Positions 19,419-31,960 of a stretch of 64,000 nt of DNA are shown piece after piece. This DNA comes from Peribolospora baueri (Eukaryota > Basidiomycota > Peribolosporomycetes > Peribolosporales > Peribolosporaceae). The DNA is taken from the NCBI GenBank assembly GCA_029717555.1, contig JAMDHS010000081.1, forward strand, positions 1 to 64,000, in the 5' to 3' direction. A program made the position numbers and the translations under genes. The notes under the pieces are model-generated. The model ran no database searches, was not told the origin of the DNA, and saw only the letters and a list, made by a program, of their open reading frames with translations. Every line of letters begins with the position of its first letter. Position 1 is the stretch's first letter.

Positions 19419-22400
19419 TCAGGTCAGCGGGCGTCCCGAGCTTACCTCATCAACGTCGAAGATCTCTTCCACTTCATCAGCCTCGTCATCATAACACGCC
19501 TTCTCCTTGCCCTTGCCCTTGCCCTTGCCCTCACTCGTTTCCTGCCTCTGCGCTCTCCCTCCTCCAATCCGAGACAATTTCTCCATGCGGCTGCTTTCCT
19601 CCTCCCTCTGTTGCCATTCCTCCAGCGCCCGTGCCCGCGCCTCTCCGCTGTTCTGCCCCTTCCACCTTGCCATCTGCACCTGCGTCGGGTCCTCCGGCTG
19701 AGTCCAAGGCACCCCTGGATCGAACGCTTCGAACATGTCCATGTCGTCCACAGCAGCTTCATCAGCTGCTTGAGGCCGGGGCCGTTCGTCATCGGAGAAG
19801 CCGAGCTCGGCGATCAGGGCTGCCTGCTTGGCAGCTTGAGGATCCGAAGAGACGCCTAAACGGGAGGTGTTGGAGTTGACTGGACCTGGAGAACGGAAGC
19901 CGGGTAACGCTTCTGCTTCGTTGGCCGTCGTTTCTTCTTCAGTCCGCGTCCGATCTGCTGCAGTCGGTGACAGGCCCGCTCGCGCTTGCGGGCTCTTCCC
20001 AACGTCCTTGGCCATGAATGCCGTCAAAGTAGTCTGCCTTCCCTTCCGGCTCATTCCTCCCTGCGGCTCCGAGTGTGTCGAAGTACTGGACACGCGCGAA
20101 GACAGCAGTGGCGGCTGCGTGAGGTCGAGCGACATGGCCGCCACTGCGTCCAGACATCCGTTCGTATGGGATTCGATCTCGCGGAGAGAGACCTGTGAGA
20201 AGGAAGGGTGGTCAACGTCTGTATTGCGCCGTTGGGAAACCACACCCGACTGGGACGGACAGACCCTACTTGCCTTGGACATGCAAACCGGACAGACGCC
20301 TGTCTCAGCCGGCGGATCTTCCCCGGTCTTCGGCTCCTCCCCGGCTGTCATCCTGTCGACGTCGCCCCCTTCTTGCATCTCCGTTCTCCGCCTCTTCTCT
20401 GCCTTGGGCCGCAAGCTGTCGGCGCTATGCGCAGACGTGTCCGTACGCGAGCTCGACGGGGGCGAATCGCACTTCTTTGATGCCGAGCTTCTTCTAGATA
20501 GCGAAGGCGGGGAGTAAAGGGTGTCGACGCATACGAAGGATTCACGGCCTCCTCCCGATGCTGACGTTTTCGCTCGCTTGGCGGTGATAGCGGCTGGAGA
20601 GACAGCGACGACGGCAGCGTCAGCGAAGGTGAGAGATAGCGGCGAAGAAGAACATGGCGTCACAGATGTAAACGTACCCAGCGCGGCCCTCTTCTGCTGC
20701 TTCGCCCTCTTCGCGCTCGGCATGCCCACGTCCTCCCCTTCATCGTCCACGCGAAACACGTCCACCTCGTCTTCCGAACTCGCAAACGCGAGCACACCTG
20801 CAGCGTCCGCGTTCGCGCCATCACACTCGCGATGTCTCGTCGGCCTCGACGTCGACGGTCGTGACGGAGGAGTAGCTGCGTGACCGGTAGTGTCGATCCC
20901 TCGAGCGTCAAGCCTGAGATTGTCAGATATTGACGTACTGGAGCAGCTGTTGCGTGAAGAAACTCTGTTTTTTTCCGGACAAGGACTGGACAGCTCTCTG
21001 GACGACGAGGTAGACGCCCGGCGAGTGGCCGAGTGGGAGGACCGACGTGCCGATAAAGACTCGCGTGCTCGGCACACGTCTACGTGATTCGGTGAACGGC
21101 CATCCAAAGTAGGCTGCTCAGATCCTGCAGTCGTAGAGCATTGGCCGTCCAGACCCATAGGCGACGCCTGGTGGCTCTCGCCACCCACTGAGCGTACGAG
21201 AAGGGGAGGGGCCGGAGAGCGAGGTAGACGGGTATGATGAGAGATGCCGGTCGTGCGCTCATGCCCACCGTCGATACTCGCGCTGTTGGGCGTCTTCCGA
21301 TCTGATATCACGTCCTTAGCCGTGGACGAACCCTTGGTCAACCTCGTCGAATCATCGCGTCTTCCGGCGATATTGACTTCTTTTGCGCCGCCTTGATCGG
21401 CGTCATCAAAGTCGCCAATCTCGTCCTCCCTTTCCCCGTCTCCGCCAATGTCCGCACCTTTGACGACCTCAGCAACAACCCTTAAGTCCCCGAGCGGCAG
21501 ACTAGAAAGCCGGTGTGGGCTTTTCCTTCTCCTAAATTCAGGCTCCGCCGGCTCTACCGGACTTTCTGTAGGAAATGGATCGTCGAACGCGTTGGCAACC
21601 GAATTGAAGATGCGATCGCCCGAAGAGAAAACCCGAGATGGTCCGAGCGAAGACCCTGCGTAGGGTCCGTCCTCTCGGTTTGAAGGCGTGAGTCTGTTTG
21701 ATGGCGGTTCAGGCACCTCGACCAGGAGAATCTCCTCGTCCACTCCTTTGCCGCTATTCTCGCCAGCTCGTTGACTGCAAGTGCCAAGAATGGCTGGGCG
21801 AGCTTCGGCCAGGTTAGACGGCGTGGGAGAAGAAGCAGAGTGCGGCGATGATTGCCGAGTCCCGGGTCGGGTATAAATTAGATTTTCGGTCCGAGCCGTG
21901 ACCTTGGACGTCGACGCAGCAGGAGTGGGAACTTGCCCTGCATGACCGCCGGATTTTCGAGGAAGAAAGAGGTTCGCTCTCCTCACCGATGTTGGCGCAA
22001 CATTCTCCTTTCCGACATCGCGAGCCATCCTCTTGCTCTTCTTTTTGCCCTTCATCCGCCCCGCATCAAAGAGGATGGAATCCTCGCTCTCGCTGTCGGC
22101 ACTGCTGTCTTCAGAGTTGCAGAGCGAGAGATCGATAATGTTTCTCGATTTGCTCTGCCCTTGATCCCCGCCTTCCAGCCGATCTTCGCTCGGACTGGAC
22201 GCCTCGTGGGAGCTGCTGATCCTCCGTTCGTTCAGCCGACTATCTGAGGCAATAAGCGTTCCGGCGACGTCCCTGCGCACTGTTACGGGAGTCGCCAGTC
22301 CATGTCGATGCAAGCTGCGCACCCGACGCCGGGTGAAGAACGCAGTCTCGTCTTCGTCTTCTTCGACCAGGAACTTCGATGTCGAGGCGCTCTTGTCAGC

Positions 22401-22612
22401 CGTCCTTGGCCGACCGGCATGAACGCCGCGTCTTGGTACCGTCGTGGGCGGAGAGGGGAGTTGAGAAGGGAAATAGGAAGCGGAGGTCACTGTGCGTTGG
22501 TTAGATGGCGTTTGAGAGTGTCCGACGTGAGCAGTCTCGAAGGCAAGCTGCGAGGCGACAGGAAGATGCGCGAGGAAGCCTCCCGCTCACCTTTGTCATC
22601 GTTCACCTCCAT
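19419..22612 (-). CDS. UBZ4-type zinc-finger protein with PIP-like motif, probable DNA-repair factor
   Basis: Exons (minus): 22612-22591 (MEVNDDK), 22489-20678, 20593-20274 and 20192-19419, giving 975 residues. Most of the protein is disordered and Ser/charge-rich with nuclear-signal-like KGKKKSKRMAR and SAKRAKQQKR patches. After removal of a GC-AG intron a compact finger appears: CPVCMSKVSLREIESHTNGC, with C712, C715, H727 and C731, matching the C-x2-C-x11-H-x3-C ubiquitin-binding UBZ4 pattern of Rad18-like proteins. About 40 residues later QTTLTAF (771-777) resembles a PCNA-interacting box. The combination suggests a ubiquitin- and PCNA-linked repair or replication-stress factor. No catalytic domain is visible and I cannot name an orthologue. 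Two introns are multiples of three and free of stops. A GTAAGC near the 3' end could start a further intron. Confidence 0.72.
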
Positions 22613-22892
22613 ATCCGCCAGCCCGCTTTCGCTTTTCGCAGACGGACCCTGGAACAGCCCTAGGACGTGGCGGAAAGGAGCAAATGGGGGGTATGGACGG
22701 GGGAGGGTGGAGTGGTGGGTGCGTCGACGTCGTCGTCGTCGTCGCCATCCTCCGTCGCGTCCTTGTCGCGTTCACTTTGCGCGTTCATTTACGTCGATCA
22801 GCGGTCACGTGCGTCCGCGTTGGACAACGGCAAGTGATCGATCACTCAGACGAGAAACGAGGGCGGCCTGATACGGCGACGACAGGCACACC
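22613..22892. promoter_or_regulatory. 280-base divergent promoter of the UBZ4 gene and ATE1
   Basis: The start codons of the minus-strand UBZ4 protein and plus-strand ATE1 are only 280 bases apart, so both promoters must lie here. No TATA element was seen; short GTC triplet runs occur near 22723-22745. Confidence 0.55.
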
Positions 22893-25130
<2,238 letters not shown>

Positions 25131-25518
25131 GTCTAGCGAGGCGGACGCTTGCTTGCGCGATGACCACGCTCGCTGTCCTCGCTGTTCGCACTGTGAATAG
25201 TATGTCCTCGTTGCACGCTCGTGCTGCGAGCTACGTAAGAGAGAGCGAGACGTACTTGGAAGAGACGAAGCGGTGCGGAAGGAAGGCACGAAGCGAGGTG
25301 GAAAGAAAGAAGGAAGGAAGGAAAGAAGGAGTTGATGCCGTCGACGATGGGCGTTCATGTGCATCTCTCATTTCATCCATCATCCATCCCCGCAGAGAGG
25401 GGGCCCCGACATCCACTGCCTCCTCCATCGACATGGACGGCTAAGGTCTTGTGAAAGCGTCCTCTTCCCTCTCCGTCTCTCGACAACCTCCTTCCACTCC
25501 ACACACCATCTCCACACC
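25131..25518 (+). other. Intergenic region
   Basis: This is the 3' flank of ATE1 and the leader of the acyl-CoA dehydrogenase gene. It contains a purine-rich AAAGAAGGAAGG stretch near 25305-25330 and no supported gene. Confidence 0.5.
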
Positions 25519-27839
25519 ATGCGCGTCGAACAAGGCTTCGTCCAGGCCCCCTACGAGCTCGGCAATCCTTGGACGGACGACCCAGCGTTCCAGCACCTCC
25601 TCCTCCGCCTCTTCTCCGCCTCTCCTCGCACCAGCGCTACCCCCTCCGCCGCCCAAATCGTCTCCTCCCTCCACTCCTTCGGCTCCCTCGTTCACACCCA
25701 CGTTCGGCCCCTCGGCGAAGCATGCGATAACCCCGGCGGAGAGCCGACGCTGGTCCAGTACGACCAGTGGGGACGGAGGGTGGACAAGCTGATCACGTCC
25801 GAAGGGTGGAGGGGCCTCAAGAGGCTCTGTGCAGAGCTCGGTGTCGTCTCCGAAGCGTATGGAGTGGAGGCACAGGCGGGAGGGAAGCACACAGACGCCT
25901 CTGGTCTCGGCGGAAGACAGGCTCTCGGAGACTTGTGCGTTTTCCATCCCCCCTCTCCTCCTCTTGGCTGCTAGCCAGCATCTCATCGTTATGGCTTCTT
26001 ATCCCCCCACCTTGGTGGCGTCGGCAGCGCTCGCGTCTTTGCCTTCGCTCGTCTTTACCTCATGCACCCGGACTCGCAAGTCGTCTTGTGTCCCATGTCC
26101 ATGACCGACGGCGCAGCGAGAGGTGCGTCGACCAATGCTTGCTTGGCACCGGTCGGGTCGGCGACTGTTTCGCACCGACAAGGCCGTTGAACGATCCTTT
26201 TCGCATTCCATCCTTTGACCTTCCCATCCAGTCCTCGAACTCCTCGGCACGCCGTCCCAGCGAGAAACGGTGCTCTCTCGACTGCTCTCGCGAGACCCTG
26301 AGCGGGCCTGGACGGCGGGCCAGTGGATGACTGAGAAAGCCGGCGGGTCGGACGTAAGCATGACGGAGACGAGCGCTACCAGGGTCGACAAGCTGGCACC
26401 CGGACAGAAAGCGAAAGCTGGAGACAAGGTAGGTGGGAGGCAGAGAGAGGCGTTTGTCTGTCTTGCCCGCGTTTCCTGAAATGCGTCCTGATCTGCGAGC
26501 CCCTCTGTTTCCACGAACGCCAGTACATTCTCGACGGCTTCAAGTGGTTCTCCTCTGCCACCGACGGCGACGCCGCACTGGCCCTCGCCCGCACGGACCC
26601 GGACCTCTCCCAGGGCTCTCGCGGGCTCAGCCTGTTCCTCGTCCGGATGCGGGACGAGGAGACGGGCAAGCTCAACGGCATCCGCGTACATCGGCTCAAG
26701 AAGAAGCTCGGTACCAATCTCGTACCGACGGCTGAGCTCGAGTTGGAGGGATGCGTGGCCGAGTTGGTGGGCGAGGAGGGCCGGGGTGAACTTCGATCGT
26801 CTCATCAGTCAGGAGCACCCGTCGGTTCAACGGTTCGTACGTACAATGCTGACGGTGATGCCCCTTGTCCTCGCTCGTAGGCGTCGCCTCCATTGCCTTG
26901 GTCCTCAACATCACCCGCATGTACAGCGCCGTTTCCAGCGTCTCCGCGCTCACTCGTAGCCTCCAGATCGCCACCGCGTACGCCAAAGTGCGTCGCGTGG
27001 GCAAGCCAGGCGTCCCAGCCCCGGGCGTGCTCCTTCGGGACTTGCCCCTCCATACGTCCATGCTCGCCAAGGTCTCCGTACTCCACCGCGCCCTCATCCA
27101 GCTCGTCTTCTCCACCTGCGCCCTCCTCGGCGCTTCCGAGTCCGGCACAGCTACGCCCGCGCAGCAGTCTCAGCTTCGTCTGCTCACGCCCGTCGCCAAG
27201 GCCTTTACCGCGACGAGGGCCAGTGAAGGTTTCCTGAAATGCATCGAGTCGCTCGGCGGCGCTGGATACATGAACGAAAACCAGCTGGGCAGGCTCCTGC
27301 GCGACGCGACCGTCGAGCGCATCTGGGAGGGCACCTCCACCGTCCTCGCCCTTGACGTGTCGCGCGTGCTCGCCAAGGACCACGGCGCCGCCCTCCGCGA
27401 GTTCTGCGCCGAGAAGAGCGCGTCCCTCGACGGCGTCGTGTCAGCCGACTTGGATGTCACCACCACGCCACACGTCGTCCGAGCGCTGAGGGACGCGCTG
27501 AGCGCGATGCAGGACATCTTCGTCCCCATGGGCAAGTGCGCCGACCCGCGCGCGCCGCGCGTCCTCCTCGAGCTCCTCGGCATCGTCCACTGCGGCGTCG
27601 CGCTGCTTGAACAAGCCTCCTGGGCGCGCCAGCGGTCCCCGTCGGGTCAGAACGACGGCGGGGACGCGCAGGCGGAGGTGGAGGTGGCCAGGATGTGGGT
27701 CTTGGGCGACGTGGGCGGACTGGCTGCTGCGCTGAGCGAGGCGAGAGAGTTGGCCGATGGCGGGAAGAGGAGCGCTGACGTGGAGGCGGGCATCGTCTTT
27801 GGCGGCGAGCAAGACGGTAAGGTGAACGCCAAGCTATAG
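25519..27839 (+). CDS. Acyl-CoA dehydrogenase of the AidB/ACAD11-like group
   Basis: Five exons: 25519-25934, 26028-26122, 26232-26428, 26524-26785 and 26881-27839, giving 642 residues. Characteristic stretches are YDQWGRRVDKLITSEGW, DFARVFAFARLYLMHPDSQ, the FAD-contact motif MTEKAGGSDV (about 203-212), YILDGFKWFSSATDGD and, in the helical C-terminal domain, CIESLGGAGYMNEN and RDATVERIWEGTSTV. The N-terminal WGRR segment marks the AidB subgroup. Such flavoenzymes oxidise acyl-CoA or related substrates; the fungal substrate is not known and a link to alkylation damage is established only for bacterial AidB. No targeting signal is obvious. The Gly/Lys-rich C-terminal tail is not conserved. Confidence 0.92.
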
Positions 27840-28298
27840 GTGGGCGGACAAGGGGAGGGGAGGCTGGGCATTCGATTTCCTCGTTACGACCCAACGTCCA
27901 GGCCGTGTGTGTGCTCTTCAGAGGAGCCCACCAACCGGGTCAATCGTCCGTGCGTGCTGTCTTGTGTCTAGGAATTTCTCGTACTGTAGACCTAGGCAGG
28001 TTATATCCCTGCACGCACACCGTACTACGCCTTCGCCACAGGACGGAAGCCACTTCCATTCAACGGAAAAAAAAAGCTCTTGCCTCTCAGGGCGCCAGGA
28101 AGGAAAGAGGAAAAAGACGGAGGAGTGGTTATACACGATCAGATACTGGAAGCCGATCAGGCCGGGTACCAAATGAACCGACCCGCCGCCGTACGTTGTC
28201 AAGTTCAAAGCCAAGGGAGTAAGAATTCGTTTCTTGGCCTAACCACAGGGGGGAGGTCATCATCCATCATCTTGTCTTGGGACGAATGCAGACCTCTC
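27840..28298. other. Convergent 3' intergenic region
   Basis: This lies between the acyl-CoA dehydrogenase and copper transporter stops. I see nothing beyond a short A-run (AAAAAAAA near 28065) and no gene. Confidence 0.5.
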
Positions 28299-29364
28299 TC
28301 AGCAGCAGCAACCATCGCCCTTCGGAGAGCCGTTGTCGTCGTGCCCATTGTTGGGCGCAGGGAGCGTGTCCCAGCTGGCGACAAAAAAGCCGGCGAAGCC
28401 GCCGACGCAGATGGCGACTAGGACGAAGCCTGTCCCCATGGCGATCCCGCGTGAGGGGGAAGACGCGGGCGGAGAGCGGAGTGAGCCAGGACGCCGACGG
28501 GGACGGGGTTGTGGAGGAGCGAGTCGACGGAGCACGCTTACCATTGTAGTACATGGCGAAAAGCATGATGACTGCGAGAAGGAGGGAGCGAGCGGGGGTT
28601 GAGCCGAGCCGCTCGCAGAAGGGGCGCGCTCCTGCCTAAGGAACGCTGAACAGACACTCACTGTAAGCAGCGGTGAACGGCATGGCGTGCAGCAAGCTGC
28701 GAACTAGCTGTTGCATGACCGTCGGTCTCAGCCTCGCGGGGGGTGATCCCGTCGAGGAGCCGCCGCCGAGCCCGGGCAGAACGGATCGGAGGATGGTCGT
28801 GTCAGCTTTGGGGACACCAGCATTCCGACTACGCACGTCCGCCCTGCCGGGCTGGCCTTTTCCTCCTTCTAGCTCGCCCTCGCCCTCGCCCTCCGTCCAA
28901 GCGTCGAAGCCGGAAGAGACACGATGAGCGGCGACGATGCGCCTGTCGTACTCGCGCCCGACGCGGCGGAGCATCTCGGCGATGACGACGAGGAGAAAGA
29001 CGAAGACGACTGTGCCGCCGAACTGCGCGGCCGTGCGGACGTGCCAGGAGGACGTGAGGAAACAAGTGTGGAGGACGTTCCAGTTCCCTCTGTCGAGTTT
29101 GGGTGGCATCGTTGAAGAAAAAGAGTGCAAGAAGATAGATGGGAGCCGGTCAGCTCGTCCAACGCCCTGCTGATCCGTCGCCTCAAGAAAACGGGCCACA
29201 AGTTTGGCCGCTCACAACATCGAGACTTTGCACGAGTTGGGGCCCATGTCCATGCTCATGCCCGGTGCGCTGCTGTTAGTCGTATTGGTCATCCCGCCCA
29301 TGCCTCCCATGCCGCCCATGGCCCCGCTGGAAGATGAGTTACTGCCCATGCCCATGCCGCTCAT
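28299..29364 (-). CDS. Ctr-type high-affinity copper transporter
   Basis: Four exons (minus): 29364-29216, 29089-28662, 28571-28542 and 28417-28299, giving 241 residues. The extracellular N-terminus has a Mets motif, MGGMGGMGGM (residues 16-25), and MSMDM (36-40). Then come HTCFLTSSWHVRT and a first membrane helix (about 70-90), a long cytosolic loop with REYDRRI, a second helix carrying the copper-filter MxxxM (M195, M199 in IIMLFAMYYNG) and a third helix with the GxxxG packing motif (G209, G213). The tail ends in Cys-Cys-Cys, a typical copper hand-off end. Ctr proteins import Cu(I) as plasma-membrane trimers. The 30-base exon 3 encodes the MxxxM filter. No Mac1-type or CuRE site was recognised upstream. 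Confidence 0.94.
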
Positions 29365-30706
29365 ACCCACGTTGTGAGGTCGTCGTTCAAAGTAAAGACG
29401 GGGAAAGGCGAAGAGCGCTTTTGTAAGTGAAGTAGATAGGTAGGTCGATTGGGACGACGATGCGACGCGTCAGTGCAAGGGAGACGCGAGCGTGCCCACT
29501 ATCCATACATAGGCCGCGAGGGACTGGAGAGCGGCGCCCATGTGAGGATAAGATGGATAAGACGGGCCCTGCCGGCCTACGATGGAATCAGCAGGCGAGC
29601 GGAGACCAACTGAGGGCGTCTGACGGTGGACCGCACAGACGTGCCTTGCAGACGGTTGTAAGCTGTTCAGCACAGCCCTTGCCGAGCGTCGCGGTAACAG
29701 ACCGCCGAACGGATGAGAAAAAAACAATTGACCAGACGGTTTCCTGGCTTCGTCGGCCTAACCCGGTGAACTTGGGGCAGCCAGACAATGAGAAAACGAC
29801 CCGCCTATCGATCTTCATGCGTCACGAGGAAACGAGAAAGCAGACCGGAGCATCATCCGGGACGAAATGGAGTATGGGCGGGTTGTTGTGGCTGCCAAAA
29901 AACTTGGAGGGGAAGGAGATGAGTCAGCAAGAATGACAAGCTTGTTGCGAGCGGACGGATGAATGGGCCCGAGGAGGGGGGAGGCCAATGCGACCGGGTG
30001 CCTGCGCAGCTGGAGAGGGGGGAGCGAAAGGGAGGACAGATGTGAGGGATACTTGATGTCCCGTCTGGGAAGACGCGAGAGCGCAAATAGTGCAAGCGGG
30101 CGAGATGAGTAGGAAAAAGGGATCAGTTAAGTCAGTACAATCCTCGATACGAATCCTTGACCGAGATAGCATAGGATTGGAAAGGTGGTGAGATGGAGAG
30201 TAGAGGAGTGAGAGGAAAAGAAAGGGGAGGGGGTCCGACCGCTGGCTCTGGTTCTTATCCTCCGCGGCGCGACCCCGTGCGCGATTTTCGCTGCCTCCGC
30301 CGGGCCTTCTGCGTCCGTCGCCGTCTTTCCTTTCCCATCCGCCATTTGCGGCCGGCCGGTCGAAAGAACAGCCAACGTCTAGTCTTTCGCCTGCCTTGCT
30401 CGCTTCTCCCGTCTCTAGGCTGTAAGTCGAGTCGAGCGCGAGCGGTGTTAGGACGCGCACGGCCGAGCCGCTCGGACCGGAATCTCATCGAGTGCAATTT
30501 TGTATTCTCCTCTTCTTTGAAATGACGTCGAGCGCAATTCTGTATTCTCATCGTATTTGAAATAACGCGGTGCGATCGAAGACTATTGTATGCGAGAAAT
30601 GCCATCGTTCTTGCACAACTCCATCACCTCGGCCCCCTTCATCGTCGCCCTTCTTCTCGCACTGCAGTGCTACTGGGCCGTCTTTGCTCCGCCGCATAGT
30701 TCAATC
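29365..30706. other. Divergent intergenic region, 1.3 kb
   Basis: This lies between the starts of the copper transporter and the YjbQ gene. No supported gene; open frames show no motif or splice structure. A 40-base tandem repeat lies near the right end (listed separately). Confidence 0.5.
30488..30567 (+). repeat. 40-base imperfect tandem repeat upstream of the YjbQ gene
   Basis: Two abutting 40-base units (30488-30527 and 30528-30567) match at 34 positions. Shared cores are GCAATT, TGTATTCTC and TTTGAAAT. The pair ends 139 bases before the YjbQ start codon, so it may act as a duplicated promoter element. Confidence 0.85.
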
Positions 30707-31960
30707 ATGCCGTATCAGAAGACTTTGTGAGCCGCCCGGAGTCCCACAACACGCTCGCCTTGACGCGACGTCGGCTTACACCTTGGCCTGACCACGTCTT
30801 CTGCGCGACCACAGTACGCTGTCCCATAGGCCCAAGGGGTGAGAGAGAGAGGGACTCATGTCATCCTCTTTCGAGAGAAGGAGAGACCGTGTTCATTTAT
30901 CCCTAACGTCATTCACAGGTGCCACCTCGTCACGGACGAAGTGGTGAACAACATCAAGGACGGCCTGCAGGGAACCAAGGTGCGCCCGCCCCCCCCCGTC
31001 GTAGTTTTACCTTTTGCAGGAACCATCGACTTGTGCTGAGCAACATGTTCCTCTCCTGGCACTTCCTTCACATGCCTTGTCCCTCCGTGCCATGTCATCC
31101 TTCAGGTTGGCATTTTGACCCTCTTCATCCAGCACACCTCTGCGGCGCTGTCCTTGAACGAGAATTTTGATCGCACCGTGCGCAAAGACATGGACATGGT
31201 GAGTCTGTCTCTTCGTCACCATTCTTCTTCTGGGTCTTTGCCGTGCATCCCCATGCGCTCACTCTCGCCCCCGCCCCCCACCCGGCCCCTTTTCCCTTGC
31301 ACGCAGGCGCTGGACCGGATCGTGCCCGAGAACCTGCCGTGGCAGCACGTCGACGAAGGGTGAGAAAAGCCTTCCGTCCTTCCGTCCTTCTGCCGAGTCC
31401 ATGCTGACCCCTTCTCTTCTTCTCTGTCTGCGCCTTCTCTGTCGACGCACAGACCGGAGTGAGCATACGTGTCGTGGCGGCCGTCGTGGATGTATGCTGA
31501 GGCTGACTCGCGGCGGATGACCGACCGCCCATTCGGTGACAGCGACTCGGCGTCACACACCAAGGCATCTTTGAGTACGTCTGCTGGCCCCTTGCCTGTT
31601 TCTCTTTGCCTGTCCAAGGAGCCGCTTTGCTCAAGCTGCCATCCATCCATCCATCCTTTGCGCTCTATCCATGCCACGTCATTTCTTCCAGTCGGCTCGA
31701 CTGTCACGGTGGTACGTCCTGTTTCCTCGGGCCGCTCCTCTCATCTCATCTCACTCAGCCCTTTGACTAACGCTTGCGTGTCCTTTTCTTCCACGCGAAA
31801 CACGTCGTCGTCGGCGGCACACCGCCCGCCCGCCCTTTCTCATGACACGTAGCCCATCACAAACGGGCAGCTCAACTTGGGCACGTGGCAAGGGATCTAC
31901 CTGTGCGAGTTCCGCTACAAGCCTCACGGGCGGAGGATCGTGGCTACGATCGTGCCCTAA
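30707..31960 (+). CDS. YjbQ/UPF0047 family protein (secondary thiamine-phosphate synthase-like)
   Basis: Nine exons: 30707-30726, 30815-30838, 30919-30979, 31106-31198, 31307-31359, 31453-31458, 31543-31574, 31692-31711 and 31853-31960. All are in phase and give 138 residues, the usual family size. Signatures are [56 protein letters not shown] and CEFRYKP. The family is a small beta-rich trimer. An E. coli member can rescue loss of thiamine-phosphate synthase, but the natural role is unsettled. Exon 6 is only six bases (ACCGGA), needed to restore Gly-Pro-Asp-Asp. The usual DDMPAH after it reads DDSASH here. This is a very intron-rich small gene: eight introns in 1.25 kb. Confidence 0.9.
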
